Of a stretch of DNA of 64,000 nt, positions 19,324 through 28,454 are shown in pieces. A model generated the notes under the pieces. That model ran no database searches. It saw only the letters and a list, made by a program, of their open reading frames with translations, and had not been told where the DNA came from. The DNA comes from Streptomyces antimicrobicus. Its GTDB lineage: Bacteria; Actinomycetota; Actinomycetes; Streptomycetales; Streptomycetaceae. Positions within the stretch are counted from its first letter, which is position 1, and each line of letters opens with the position of its first letter. The stretch is taken from positions 1-64,000 of the forward strand of contig NZ_JAJAUY010000019.1 of NCBI RefSeq assembly GCF_020532625.1, given 5' to 3'. The position numbers and the translations under genes were made by a program.

Positions 19324-20121
19324 TCAGCGGGGAACCGCGATGACGCCGAGGGCCTGGGAGTTGTTGCCGGGGACCGTGTCGCCCTCGGCGCTGATGCTCG
19401 CGTGGACCGCGCCCGGCCCCTGGCTCTTCACCGTGGCGAGCAGGGGCACCTGCCCCTTCGCCCCCTTGGCGACCGTGCCGCCGGTGCAGCGGAAGCCGCT
19501 GCCCGACGCCGTGCACTGCATGCCGCTGAACGTGCCCGACTCCGGCAGGCGCCGCATGGTCAGGGAGCCGGAGACCTGGACGTCCACGGTCACGCCCGTG
19601 GCGTCGGCGCCCGAATTGGTGAAGTGGATCCAGTAGTTGCGGTTGGTTCCGGCCGGCGGGTTGGCCTCCCCCTCGATGTTCGTGATCGAGACGTCGGTGG
19701 CCGCCTTGGACGAGCCGGTGGGCTCGGCGCAGACCTGGTTGGACGTCTCGGTGGTGCCGAAGCGGCCGAAGACCCCTTCCTCCGCCGCCACCTTGGTCTC
19801 GATGACCGCGCAGTACCCGGTGCCGGGACGCAGCCCGGCGTTCACCGTGCGGACCACCGTCCGGTTCACACCGGGGACCTGACCCGCCACCTGCACCCTC
19901 CGGATCTCGCCCCCGCCTCCCTGCGGGGTGAGGACCGCCGTATGGCCGGCGTCCCGGACCTCGGTGTCGCGGAAGCTGATGGTGATGTCGGGCGCGTCCA
20001 GTTGCAGGCTGATCAGCTGCGCGGACGACGCCGGTGTGGACAGCCCGAGGGCCAGGCCGCAGGCCGTCCCGCCGGCCACCGACGCCCGGAGCAGCCACCG
20101 GGGCCTTGTCGTGCGTCTCAT
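19324..20121 (-). CDS. Secreted two-domain protein with DUF11-like C-terminus
   Basis: A 265-residue exported protein with a signal peptide at 1-34. The first half is beta-rich and fibronectin-like (ITISFRDTEVRDAGHTAVL, then RTVNAGLRPGTGYCAVIETK). The second half (TDVSITNIEGEANPPAG, then YWIHFTNSGADATGVTVDV) resembles DUF11/CARDB surface repeats, with a cysteine pair. No sortase motif is visible. It is first of three genes for secreted proteins on this strand, 38 bases before the next, so a joint surface or matrix role is plausible. Confidence 0.78.
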   Translation of the reverse strand: MRRTTRPRWLLRASVAGGTACGLALGLSTPASSAQLISLQLDAPDITISFRDTEVRDAGHTAVLTPQGGGGEIRRVQVAGQVPGVNRTVVRTVNAGLRPGTGYCAVIETKVAAEEGVFGRFGTTETSNQVCAEPTGSSKAATDVSITNIEGEANPPAGTNRNYWIHFTNSGADATGVTVDVQVSGSLTMRRLPESGTFSGMQCTASGSGFRCTGGTVAKGAKGQVPLLATVKSQGPGAVHASISAEGDTVPGNNSQALGVIAVPR

Positions 20122-20497
20122 GGGAATCCCCGTTCTCGGCTGGGGGAGCTGGGGGGAGAGGACGGGGCGCCGCGGCCACGCCCGGGCGGGCGTGCGGGCA
20201 CAGCACGACAGCAGACGCGGGAGGCACCACCGCCGCCTCTCCCATCGTCCCGCCGCGGCCTCGCGCTGTCGAACGGGGGGCGCGGCCGGCTCCCAACCCG
20301 GGCTTCCTCGCGCCTCCTTGGTGTTCCGCAGCCGCGGGAACGGCCCGGGGCGGGTCGGGCCGGCGGCCGCGGGCGGCCGTGGCCGGGCGCGGGCGGGCGA
20401 GGCGCTGAACGGTGGCGCGCGCCGCGTCACGGGGCGTCACCCTGCGTGACGCGCGTCTGCCTCCGCGCACGGCACCGATCGGTGAGACCCTGGCTGC
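20122..20497. other. 376-base divergent intergenic region
   Basis: This gap separates the secreted-protein operon (minus strand) from the PP2C regulator (plus strand) and must hold both promoters. It is uniformly GC-rich. I see no convincing -10/-35 pair, no long inverted repeat and no small gene with a ribosome site. Confidence 0.5.
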
Positions 20498-22561
20498 ATG
20501 GCCGACAGGGGAGACCCCCCGGAGGTCGAGTGGCCCGCTCGACCGGACCTGAGCCTGGCGCTCAACCGCATGGGCACCTTCGACTGGGACCTCGACGGCG
20601 GGCAGCTCCACCTGGACCCCACCGCCCTGGAGGTCTTCGCGCTGCGCCCGGACGAGTTCACCGGCACCCCCGAAGGGCTGCGGACCCGGATCCCGCCCGC
20701 CGAGGAGGCCCGGCTCGACGCGCGGGTCGCCCAGGCCCTCAAGGACGGCCGCACCGAGTACGGCGCCTACTTCCGGATCCGCCGGCCCGACGGCAGCACC
20801 CGCTGGACCCACATCCAGGGCCACATCCGGCGCGATCCGACCGGCCGCCCGTACCGGATCATCGGCGTGGTCCGCGACGCCGACCTCGACCCGCGCGAAC
20901 CCGGCGCCCACGCCGAGGCCGACGAGGGCCGGCTGCGGATGACCGGCGTGGTCGAGCGCACCACCGCGATCCTGGCCCACGCCCGCACCGTCAACGACGT
21001 CACCGACATCCTCAAGGACCCGGAGGCGCTGAGCCATCTGGGCGCGGTCAGCGTGATGCTCGGCGTCGTCGACGGCGCCCGGATCCACCTGGTCGCCGAG
21101 GGCCAGCTGGGCAGCTACGTGCCCGAGATCGAGTACACCCGCATCGACGCCGAGTTCCCGATGAGCGTGGCCGTGCGCACCATGCGGCCGGTGCTGATCG
21201 CCTCCCGCGAGGAGTTCGAGCAGCGGTTCCCGCTCCTGTGGCCCTACATCGAACCGCTGTCCGTCCGCAGCGGGGTCTACCTGCCGCTGATCGCGCAGGG
21301 CCGTACCATCGGCGCGCTGGGCCTGCTGTACACGCGCGAGGGCGACTTCACCGCCGAGGAACGCAACGTACTGGTGGCGCTCGGCAGCGGGATCGCGCAG
21401 AGCCTGCAACGGGCGATGCTCTTCGAGCAGGAGCACGACCTCGCGGAAGGGCTCCAGCGGGCCATGCTGCCGCGCCGGATCCCCGCCGTGGCCGGCGCGC
21501 AGATCGCCGTGCGGTACCGGGCCGCGCGCATGGGACGGGACATCGGCGGCGACTGGTACGACGTGATCCCGCTCGGCGAGGGCCGCGTCGGCGTGATGAT
21601 CGGCGACGTCGAGGGACACGACACGGACGCGGCCGCCGTGATGGGCCAGCTGCGCATCGTGATGCGCGCGTACGTCACCGAAGGGCACACGCCCGGAGCG
21701 GCGATGGCGCGGGCCTCGGCGTTCCTGCGGGACCTGGAGACGGAACGGTTCGCCACGTGCACCTACGCCCAGGTGGACCTCAACACCGGCCAGGTCCAGC
21801 TGGTCCGGGCCGGGCACCTCGACCCGGTCGTACGGCGCGGCGACGGCAGCTGCCACCGGATCGCGGTCGCGGGCGGCCTGCCGCTCGGGCTGCCGATGCG
21901 CGAACTGCCGGGGACCGGCTCGGGCTACCCGGTCACCACGCTGGAACTCCACCCGGGCGACACGCTGCTGCTGTGCACCGACGGGCTGATCGAGCGGCCG
22001 GGAGACGACCCGGACAGCGGCCTGGGCGAACTCATGGCGGCCGTGCGCACCGGCCCGACGGACGTCGAGGAACTCGCGGACGCGCTGTGCGACCTGGTCG
22101 GCGACAGCGGGGGCGGGGACGACATGGCCCTGCTGGTGCTGCGCCGACGCGGCAGCCCCGGCCCGCGCGGCAGCGGCCCGCTGCGCCAGCACCTCACCCC
22201 GGGCGACCCCGAGGGCCCCACCACGGCCCGCCACCTCGTCCGGGCGGCGGCCGCCGCCTGGGGCGCGCCGGAGCGCGCGGACGAGATCGAACTGGCGGCG
22301 GACGAGCTGATGACCAACGCCCTGGTCCACACCCAGGGCGGCGGCGAGGTCAGCCTCCGCCTGACCATCGACGGCCGGATCCGCGTCGAGGTCGAGGACA
22401 CCTCCAGCGCCCTGCCCCGCCGCCGCGAGGCGGGCGACTGGGCGGTCTCGGGCCGCGGCCTGCTCCTGGTGGACCGGCTGGCCGACGCGTGGGGGGTCGA
22501 GCCCAGGGGCGGGGGGAAGTGCGTGTGGTGCGAATTCCACGTGGGCCCGGCCGCGTCCTGA
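20498..22561 (+). CDS. PAS-GAF-PP2C (SpoIIE-type) phosphatase with HATPase domain
   Basis: A 687-residue signalling protein. PAS is at about 18-130 (FRIRRPDGSTRWTHIQGHI), GAF at about 150-310 and a SpoIIE/RsbU-type PP2C at about 318-560. Metal-binding aspartates lie in GGDWYDV (D352) and IGDVEGHD (D370), with later TDGLIERP and GGGDDMALLV. A C-terminal HATPase of anti-sigma-kinase (RsbW/SpoIIAB) type is at about 575-685 (ELAADELMTNALVH). It therefore joins phosphatase and kinase activities of partner-switching sigma control in one chain. Its STAS substrate is not adjacent. Confidence 0.92.
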   Translation: MADRGDPPEVEWPARPDLSLALNRMGTFDWDLDGGQLHLDPTALEVFALRPDEFTGTPEGLRTRIPPAEEARLDARVAQALKDGRTEYGAYFRIRRPDGSTRWTHIQGHIRRDPTGRPYRIIGVVRDADLDPREPGAHAEADEGRLRMTGVVERTTAILAHARTVNDVTDILKDPEALSHLGAVSVMLGVVDGARIHLVAEGQLGSYVPEIEYTRIDAEFPMSVAVRTMRPVLIASREEFEQRFPLLWPYIEPLSVRSGVYLPLIAQGRTIGALGLLYTREGDFTAEERNVLVALGSGIAQSLQRAMLFEQEHDLAEGLQRAMLPRRIPAVAGAQIAVRYRAARMGRDIGGDWYDVIPLGEGRVGVMIGDVEGHDTDAAAVMGQLRIVMRAYVTEGHTPGAAMARASAFLRDLETERFATCTYAQVDLNTGQVQLVRAGHLDPVVRRGDGSCHRIAVAGGLPLGLPMRELPGTGSGYPVTTLELHPGDTLLLCTDGLIERPGDDPDSGLGELMAAVRTGPTDVEELADALCDLVGDSGGGDDMALLVLRRRGSPGPRGSGPLRQHLTPGDPEGPTTARHLVRAAAAAWGAPERADEIELAADELMTNALVHTQGGGEVSLRLTIDGRIRVEVEDTSSALPRRREAGDWAVSGRGLLLVDRLADAWGVEPRGGGKCVWCEFHVGPAAS

Positions 22562-22575
22562 GGAAAGGATTGCGT

Positions 22576-23175
22576 ATGCGCAACGTGACGTACTCGATGG
22601 CGGCCTCGGCGGACGGCTACGTCATCGGGCCGGACGGCCGCTTCGACTGGACGGCGCCCGACGAGGAGGTCTTCCGCTTCTGCATCGAGGAGCTCCGGGG
22701 GGTCGGCGTCCACCTGATGGGCCGCCGCCTGTACGAGACGATGCTGTACTGGGAGACCGCCGACCAGGACCCGACGCTCGACGACGCCGGTCGCGAATGG
22801 ACCGCGCTCTGGAAGCCGCTGCCGAAGGTGGTGTTCTCCACCACCTTGTCGGAGGTCCAGGGCAATGCCCGGCTGGCCTGCGCAGGCCTGGCGGAGGAGA
22901 TCGAGCGGCTGCGGGCCGAGCCGGGGGAGGGCGACATCGCGATCGGCGGCGCGACGCTCGCGGCCGGGGCCGCCGCGGCGGGACTGATCGACGAGTACCG
23001 GGTCAGGGTCCATCCGGTGCTGGTCGGCGGCGGCGTCCCGTTCTTCGCGCGGCTCGCGCGCCGGGTGGACCTCGACCTCGTCGAGACCCGCCGCGTCGGC
23101 CCCCGCGTCGTCCACCTCCACTACCGCGTCGCGCCGGGGGCGCGGCCGGCCCCGGCCCCCGGCAGCCGGCTCTGA
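22576..23175 (+). CDS. Dihydrofolate reductase-family protein (RibD C-terminal type)
   Basis: A 199-residue protein of the DHFR/RibD-C fold starting MRNVTYSMAASADGYVIGPDG, with HLMGRRLYETM and IAIGGATLAAG as nucleotide-binding segments and DEYRVRVHPVLVGGG near the end. Members reduce small heterocycles with NADPH; most Streptomyces copies are uncharacterised. AGGAAAGGA lies just before the ATG at 22576 and overlaps the end of the PP2C gene, so it is probably co-transcribed. Confidence 0.88.
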   Translation: MRNVTYSMAASADGYVIGPDGRFDWTAPDEEVFRFCIEELRGVGVHLMGRRLYETMLYWETADQDPTLDDAGREWTALWKPLPKVVFSTTLSEVQGNARLACAGLAEEIERLRAEPGEGDIAIGGATLAAGAAAAGLIDEYRVRVHPVLVGGGVPFFARLARRVDLDLVETRRVGPRVVHLHYRVAPGARPAPAPGSRL

Positions 23176-23227
23176 GGCCGTCCGCGTCCGGCGGCCCAGG
23201 GGCTCAAGCACCGGCCGGCGTGTGGTG

Positions 23228-25297
23228 TCACAGGGCGACGAGGGTGATCTCCGTGGCCTTGACGCTCGTCCAGACGTCCGAGCCGTCCTTCAGGCCCAGG
23301 TCGGCCGCGGCCGCCGGGGTGATCTCGGCGACCAGGTCGGGGGCCTGGGGGGAGGTGATCAGGACGCGGAGCCGGCTGCCTGCCGTGGTGATCTCGCGGA
23401 CCGTGCCCGGCCAGACGTTGCGGGGGCTGCCCGCCGGGCGGGTGCGGTGCACCGAGACGGCCTCGGGGGCGACGACGGCCAGGGCCTCCGTACCGGCCGG
23501 CAGGGTGTCGGCGGTGACCACGTGGCCGCCGCCGGGCAGGGCCAGGCCGTCCGTGCCGGCCGTGCCGGGCCAGGCGTTGCGGCCCAGCATGCGGGCCACC
23601 CAGGGGGAGCGGGGGTGCCGGGTGACCTCGGCCGGGGCCGCGTCCTGCAGGGCCCGGCCCTCGGAGAGGACCAGGACCCGGTCGGCCAGCGAGACGGCCT
23701 CGACGGGGTCGTGGGTGACGATCAGGCAGACCCCCGGGAAGCCGGACAGGTGTGCCCGCAGGGTGTGCCGGACCCGGGCGCGGGTGGTCTGGTCGAGGGC
23801 GGCCAGCGGCTCGTCGAGCAGGAGCAGCCGGGGCCGTGCCGCCAGCGCCCGGGCCAGTGCGACGCGCTGGGCCTGGCCGCCGGACAGCTGGGCGGGCCGG
23901 CGGTGCGCGAGGTGGCCGACGCCGAGCCGGTCCAGCCACGCCTGCGCCTCGCTGCGGGCCTCGGCCCGGGGCACGCCGCGGGCGCGCAGCCCGTACGCGG
24001 TGTTGGCCAGGGCGGTCAGGTGCGGGAACAGCGCCCCGTCCTGGGGGACCCAGGCCACCCCGCGCCGGTGCGGCGGCAGACCGGTCACCTCGACGTCGCC
24101 CAGCCGCAGCTCGGCCCGGGCCCGGGGGGTCAGGCCCAGCAGGGCCCGGAGCAGGGTGGTCTTGCCGGAGCCGTTCTCGCCGACCACGGCGATGGTCGTG
24201 CCCGGCGCGGCGTCCAGCGTCAGCTGGTTGAACCCGCTCACCTGGGCCGACAAGGGCCACCGCTCCCCACCGCCGTCGACGTCCGAAGCCGCCCCGGCCG
24301 CGCCCGCGGCCGCCGTCGGCGTGCCGGTCCCGGCCGGCGGCGGGTCCGCCGGGGCCTCCGCCTCCGGGGCGGGCCGTGCGTCGCGTTCGGGCGCGGGGGA
24401 CGGCATGCCGTTCCAGCGCCCGCGCAGGGCGATGAGCACCGCCATGGCGATCGCGAGCAGGAGCAGCGACACGGAGGTGGCGGCCTCGGGGCGGTCCTGG
24501 AGCAGCAGGTAGACCTGGAGCGGCAGCGTCTGCGTGGTGCCCGGCAGGTTGCCCGCGAAGGTGATGGTGGCGCCGAACTCACCCAGCGCCCGCGCCCAGG
24601 TGAGCGCCGCGCCCGCCACGAGCCCGGGCGCCACCATCGGCAGCGTCACCGTGAGGAACACCCGCACCGGCGAGGCGCCGAGCGACGCGGCCGTCTCCTC
24701 GTAGCTCTGCCGCAGCCCGCCCAGCGCCCCCTCCAGGCTGATCACCAGGAACGGCATCGCCACGAACGTCGCCGCGACCACGGCCCCCGAGGTGTGGAAC
24801 GGCAGGGTGATCCCGAACGTCTCGTCCAGCCACGGCCCGAGCAGCCCGCGCCGCCCGAACCCGAGCAGCAGCGCGACACCGCCCACGGTCGGCGGCAGCA
24901 CCATCGGCAGCAGCACCAACGACCGGACGAAGGCCTTCCCCCGGAACTCCACCCGCGCCAGCAGCCAGGCCAGCGGCACGCCCATCAGCAGCGACAGCCC
25001 GAGCGCCCAGAACGACACGACGAGCGAGAGGCGCAGTGCCTCCAGCACCCCGGGGGCGGTCAAGTGGCTGCCGAGCTCGGTCCACCGGGTGCGCAGCAGG
25101 ATGCCGACGAGGGGCAGCAGCAGGAACGCGACGGCGAGCAGCGCGGGCAGCGCGAGCGCCAGGGGCGTGCGGGAGCGGAGCCGGACCCCGGAGCGGAGGC
25201 GGGCTCCGGAGCCGAGGCGGCCTCCCGAGCCGGGTCGCGGGTGGGGGCGGAGTCGGGGTCGGAGTCGGGGTCGGGGGCGGGGGCGGGTCGTCACCAT
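23228..25297 (-). CDS. modBC: Fused molybdate ABC permease-ATPase (ModB-ModC)
   Basis: A 689-residue fusion that would import molybdate delivered by ModA. Residues 45-292 are the ModB permease with about five membrane segments and the EAA-loop segment YEETAASLGASPVRVF at 199-214. A Pro/Ala linker (about 298-345) leads to the ModC ATPase: Walker A GENGSGKT at 373-380, LSGGQAQRVA at 471-480, LLLLDEP at 491-497 and switch His 529. A C-terminal Mop/TOBE domain (about 620-688) would bind the oxyanion. The first 43 residues are an Arg/Pro/Gly-rich tail from repetitive DNA, so the true start could be later. Confidence 0.93.
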   Translation of the reverse strand: MVTTRPRPRPRLRPRLRPHPRPGSGGRLGSGARLRSGVRLRSRTPLALALPALLAVAFLLLPLVGILLRTRWTELGSHLTAPGVLEALRLSLVVSFWALGLSLLMGVPLAWLLARVEFRGKAFVRSLVLLPMVLPPTVGGVALLLGFGRRGLLGPWLDETFGITLPFHTSGAVVAATFVAMPFLVISLEGALGGLRQSYEETAASLGASPVRVFLTVTLPMVAPGLVAGAALTWARALGEFGATITFAGNLPGTTQTLPLQVYLLLQDRPEAATSVSLLLLAIAMAVLIALRGRWNGMPSPAPERDARPAPEAEAPADPPPAGTGTPTAAAGAAGAASDVDGGGERWPLSAQVSGFNQLTLDAAPGTTIAVVGENGSGKTTLLRALLGLTPRARAELRLGDVEVTGLPPHRRGVAWVPQDGALFPHLTALANTAYGLRARGVPRAEARSEAQAWLDRLGVGHLAHRRPAQLSGGQAQRVALARALAARPRLLLLDEPLAALDQTTRARVRHTLRAHLSGFPGVCLIVTHDPVEAVSLADRVLVLSEGRALQDAAPAEVTRHPRSPWVARMLGRNAWPGTAGTDGLALPGGGHVVTADTLPAGTEALAVVAPEAVSVHRTRPAGSPRNVWPGTVREITTAGSRLRVLITSPQAPDLVAEITPAAAADLGLKDGSDVWTSVKATEITLVAL

Positions 25298-25391
25298 CGG
25301 ATCAACCAGGTTCGTCGTCGGTGCCGGGCCTGCCCGCCCGGCGGGCCGGCGGACCGGCCGGCAGGGCGGGCGGCGGGCGGGGGCGCAGCCG

Positions 25392-26183
25392 TCACGGCTG
25401 CTGGAAGCCCGCCTCCTGCAGGATCTTCTGCGCCTCGGGCGAGCTCAGCCAGGCCACGAACGCGGCGGCGGCAGCGGCGTGCTTCGACGCCTTCAGCGGG
25501 GCCGCCGGGTAGGAGGCCACGGCGTTCTGGTCGTCGGGGATCTCCACCGTCTCGACCTTGTCCCCGGACTTGGCCGAGTCCGTCCGGTAGACCAGGCCCG
25601 CGTCCGCCTCGCCCAGCTCGACCTTCGACAGCACGGCGCGCACGTTCGGCTCCTGGGAGACGGGCTTCACGGTGACGCCCTGCCGGTCCAGGATCTCCTT
25701 GCTGTAGCGGCCGACCGGCACCTCGGGCGCGGCCAGGACCACCTTCAGCTTCGTGCCGGCCAGGTCCTTCAGACCGCCGATCTTGTGCGGGTTGCCCTTG
25801 CCGGTGGCGATGACCAGGCGGTTCCTGGCGACGATCTGCGCGGTCCCGGTCTCGGCCTTCAGGCCGTCCATGGTCCTGGTGTCGGCCGTCACCAGGGCGT
25901 CCGCCGGGGCGCCCTGCTTGACCTGGGCGGCCAGCTCCTGCGAGCCGGCGAACGAGAAGGTGACCTTGGTGCCGGGGTGCGCCTTCTCGTACGCGGCGCC
26001 CGCCGTCCTGAAGACGTCGGTCAGCGACGAGGCGGCCAGCACGGTGAGGTTCGCCGGCTCGGCCCCGGCGGAGGCGGCGGACCCGGTGGCGGGTCCGCCG
26101 TCGCCGCAGGCGGTCAGGGCGGCGAGCAGCGCGCAGGTCAGGGCGCCGGCCGCGACGCGGCGCCGGGTCACGATGACGGACAT
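25392..26183 (-). CDS. modA: Molybdate-binding lipoprotein
   Basis: A 263-residue solute-binding lipoprotein of the ModA family. The lipobox LTAC (cysteine at about 26) follows a short signal. The mature part begins the periplasmic-binding fold with [14 protein letters not shown]; the serine pair there contributes to oxyanion binding in ModA. Other family segments are [23 protein letters not shown] and DAGLVYRTD. It lies 62 bases after the HTH-Mop regulator and 94 bases before modBC on the same strand, forming a three-gene molybdate operon. Confidence 0.95.
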   Translation of the reverse strand: MSVIVTRRRVAAGALTCALLAALTACGDGGPATGSAASAGAEPANLTVLAASSLTDVFRTAGAAYEKAHPGTKVTFSFAGSQELAAQVKQGAPADALVTADTRTMDGLKAETGTAQIVARNRLVIATGKGNPHKIGGLKDLAGTKLKVVLAAPEVPVGRYSKEILDRQGVTVKPVSQEPNVRAVLSKVELGEADAGLVYRTDSAKSGDKVETVEIPDDQNAVASYPAAPLKASKHAAAAAAFVAWLSSPEAQKILQEAGFQQP

Positions 26184-26245
26184 GGTGGTGGGACTCCTCG
26201 GGATCGGGCTGAAGGCGACCGCATCGCCGTGGGAGGCGCCCCGGC

Positions 26246-26641
26246 TCAGGCGCGGTCGATGTGCACGCTGGTGGACTTCACGCGGGCGATGGCCTGCATG
26301 CCGATCTCCAGTCCGAGCTCCTCGACGGCCTCACGCGTCAGCAGCGAGACCAGCCGGTGGGGACCGGCCTGGATCTCGACCTGGGCGGCCACGTCGCCGA
26401 GCTTCACGGCGGTGACGATCCCGGGGAACGCGTTGCGTGCCGAGGTGTACGGCTCCTCTTCGCCGGACTGGGCCCCCTGGCCCACCTCCACGGCGAAGGC
26501 GGCCAGGTCGCGGCCGCCGATGAGCCGTCGGCCGCTGTCGTCGCGGTGGGTGGCGACGCGGCCGGCGTCGGCCCAGCGGCGCACGGTGTCGGGGCTCACG
26601 CCCAGCAGACGCGCCGCCTGACCGATGGTGTAGTCCTGCAT
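26246..26641 (-). CDS. MerR-type HTH-Mop domain regulator of the molybdate operon
   Basis: A 131-residue protein. Residues 1-52 are a MerR/excisionase-like HTH ([20 protein letters not shown]). Residues 66-131 are a single Mop/TOBE molybdate-binding domain ([20 protein letters not shown], then [15 protein letters not shown]). It does the job of ModE but is built differently, since E. coli ModE has a winged-helix N-terminus and two Mop repeats. It is the first gene of the modA-modBC operon, so it probably senses molybdate and controls its own operon through the inverted repeat over its start codon. Confidence 0.88.
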   Translation of the reverse strand: MQDYTIGQAARLLGVSPDTVRRWADAGRVATHRDDSGRRLIGGRDLAAFAVEVGQGAQSGEEEPYTSARNAFPGIVTAVKLGDVAAQVEIQAGPHRLVSLLTREAVEELGLEIGMQAIARVKSTSVHIDRA

Positions 26642-26677
26642 GTGCGCCACCGTAGGGGGCCCAATGGCGCATCTGCA
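26637..26677 (-). promoter_or_regulatory. Inverted repeat over the molybdate regulator start codon
   Basis: TGCATGTGCGCCA (26637-26649) and TGGCGCATCTGCA (26665-26677) are 13-base arms matching at 11 positions, separated by 15 bases. The left arm contains the start codon (26639-26641). Arm centres are 28 bases apart, fitting a dimer or two dimers. It is the best operator candidate for the HTH-Mop protein. Confidence 0.6.
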
Positions 26678-26694
26678 AGTTTGTAGGACCGAAA

Positions 26695-26722
26695 TACATA
26701 GCAACTGCGGTGCACTTGTCGC
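26695..26722 (-). promoter_or_regulatory. Possible promoter of the molybdate operon
   Basis: Read on the minus strand, GCGACA (26717-26722) and TATGTA (26695-26700) are separated by 16 bases in a locally AT-richer stretch. Transcription would start near 26688 and pass through the inverted repeat. The -10 match is weak. Confidence 0.35.
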
Positions 26723-26800
26723 ATCGTCCGAGGGGCCGTCCCCCTCCGCGCGCCTCCACGGCCCGCCCCTTCCCCGTCCCCCGGTCGCTAGAGTCGGGAC

Positions 26801-27172
26801 ATGGCTGATCACGCAAGCGCACGGGTGGACGCCTGGATCTGGTCCGTCCGCCTCACGAAGACCCGCTCGATCGCGGCCACGGCCTGCCGCGCCGGTCACG
26901 TCAAGGTCAACGGCGAGCGCGCCAAGCCGGCCCAGCCGGTACGGGCCGGTGACGAGATCCGGCTCTTCCACGCCGGGCGCGAACGGATCGTCGTGGTGCG
27001 GCAGGTGCTGACCAAGCGGGTGGGCGCCCCGGCCGCCGCCGAGGCCTACGTCGACAACAGCCCGCCGCCCCCCAGCCCGGTCGAGGCGGCGGCGGTGGGC
27101 GTGCGCGACCGCGGCGCGGGCCGCCCGACCAAGCGCGAACGCCGCGAACTCAACCAGCTCCGCGGCCGCTGA
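26801..27172 (+). CDS. S4-domain RNA-binding protein (Hsp15-like)
   Basis: A 123-residue basic protein with an N-terminal S4 RNA-binding domain at about 8-70 (RVDAWIWSVRLTKTRS, then ACRAGHVKVNGERAKPA and VRAGDEI). It ends in a basic GRPTKRERRELNQLRGR tail. This is the layout of heat-shock protein 15 (HslR), which binds stalled 50S subunits carrying nascent chains. It is a single gene divergent from the molybdate operon. Confidence 0.9.
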   Translation: MADHASARVDAWIWSVRLTKTRSIAATACRAGHVKVNGERAKPAQPVRAGDEIRLFHAGRERIVVVRQVLTKRVGAPAAAEAYVDNSPPPPSPVEAAAVGVRDRGAGRPTKRERRELNQLRGR

Positions 27173-27294
27173 CCCACCCCCGCCGAGGCACCGGGGCATC
27201 TCCGCGCCCGGGCCCGGTTCTTCCCGCCCGGGGTTCCCGGCCTCTCCCGGGCCGGGGACCTCGGGTGCCTGACCGCGGGGCCCGGCCGGATCCG

Positions 27295-28341
27295 TCAGTA
27301 CGTCACCGTGATCCGCCGCGCCACCCCGTCGACCCGGGCCAGGCCGCCGTACGGGATCACCAGTTGCGGGTCGGTGTGGCCGAGGTCGACGTCGAACACG
27401 GCCGTCGTCCGCGGGGCGTACGCGGCCAGCGCCCGCAGCACCGCCTCGCGTTGCTCCTGCGCGAACCGCCGGCCCCCGGCCTCGTCGAGGGGCCGGTCGA
27501 ACGACCATGCCTTCGCCCGGCCCATCAGCAGCGCCGGGAAGCGCTCCAGCATCCCGCGCTCGCCCATGCTCCGCAGGATCCGGAACACCTCCTCGGCGGC
27601 CGGCATCTCCTCCGACGTCTCCAGGAACAGCACCTGGCCCTCGTACGCCGCCGGGTCCCGCTCGATCTCCTTGTCCGCCATCAGCAGCCAGGACAGGATC
27701 TCCACGTTCCCGCCCCAGGTCCGGCCCTCCACGACCCGCGCGGGGCCGTGCCAGTGCCACCCGCCGCCGGGCCGGGTGGCCGGCTCGGACGCGAAGGTGG
27801 CCGGGTCTTCCCAGGGCCGGTCGACGTCGCGGTACCGCTCGGCCGGGCGGAGCTCGTAGGGCCCGGAGGTGAACAGCGCCGCGCGCAGGGACTCGGCCGT
27901 CAGCGGGGCGAGCGCGCCGGGGCGGCCGAGCTCCGTCATCACGCACGAGCCGTGGTAGCCGACGATGCCGAGGTTGCGCAGGACCAGGAGGAGGTTGGTG
28001 TTGTCGCTGGACCCGAAGAACGGCTTGGGGTGGGACCGGATCAGCTCGCGGTCCAGCAGCGGCAGCACGGTCAGCTGGTCGTCGCCGCCGATGCTGGCGA
28101 ACACCGCCTTGATCTCCGGGTCGGCGAACGCGGCGTGCAGGTCGTCGGCCCGCTCCCGGGCGGTGGCGCCCATCCGGCGGCTCGCCGGGTACTCGACGGG
28201 CACCAGCCCGAAGTCCTCCCGGAGCCGGCGCAGGCCCAGTTCGTAGGGGAGCGGGAAGAGCCCCGGCAGCCCGGAGGACGGCGAGAGGACGGCGACCTTG
28301 TCGCCGGGGACGGGCTTGGGCGGATACGCGGGTGTGATCAT
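27295..28341 (-). CDS. S66-family LD-carboxypeptidase / MccF-like peptidase
   Basis: A 348-residue S66 peptidase. The nucleophile S112 lies in FGSSDNTNLL, the glutamate is in LFLETSEE and the histidine in DLGHTDPQ, giving the Ser-Glu-His triad of this family. The start PPKPVPGDKVAVLSPSSG is typical. Family members either trim tetrapeptides in peptidoglycan recycling (LdcA) or cleave microcin C-type conjugates for self-protection (MccF). The MccF-like branch often has the FGSSDNT form seen here, but the assignment is open. No signal peptide is seen, so it is probably cytoplasmic. Confidence 0.88.
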   Translation of the reverse strand: MITPAYPPKPVPGDKVAVLSPSSGLPGLFPLPYELGLRRLREDFGLVPVEYPASRRMGATARERADDLHAAFADPEIKAVFASIGGDDQLTVLPLLDRELIRSHPKPFFGSSDNTNLLLVLRNLGIVGYHGSCVMTELGRPGALAPLTAESLRAALFTSGPYELRPAERYRDVDRPWEDPATFASEPATRPGGGWHWHGPARVVEGRTWGGNVEILSWLLMADKEIERDPAAYEGQVLFLETSEEMPAAEEVFRILRSMGERGMLERFPALLMGRAKAWSFDRPLDEAGGRRFAQEQREAVLRALAAYAPRTTAVFDVDLGHTDPQLVIPYGGLARVDGVARRITVTY

Positions 28342-28454
28342 GGCGCGACTCTAGGCGAGCCCCACCGCCCTCCTCATCCCCATTCGGCTCACCCCGGACC
28401 CGGCCCCGCCCCCCACCCGGCTCCCGCCGCAGGCGGGGCCTGGCGGGCGGCCGC

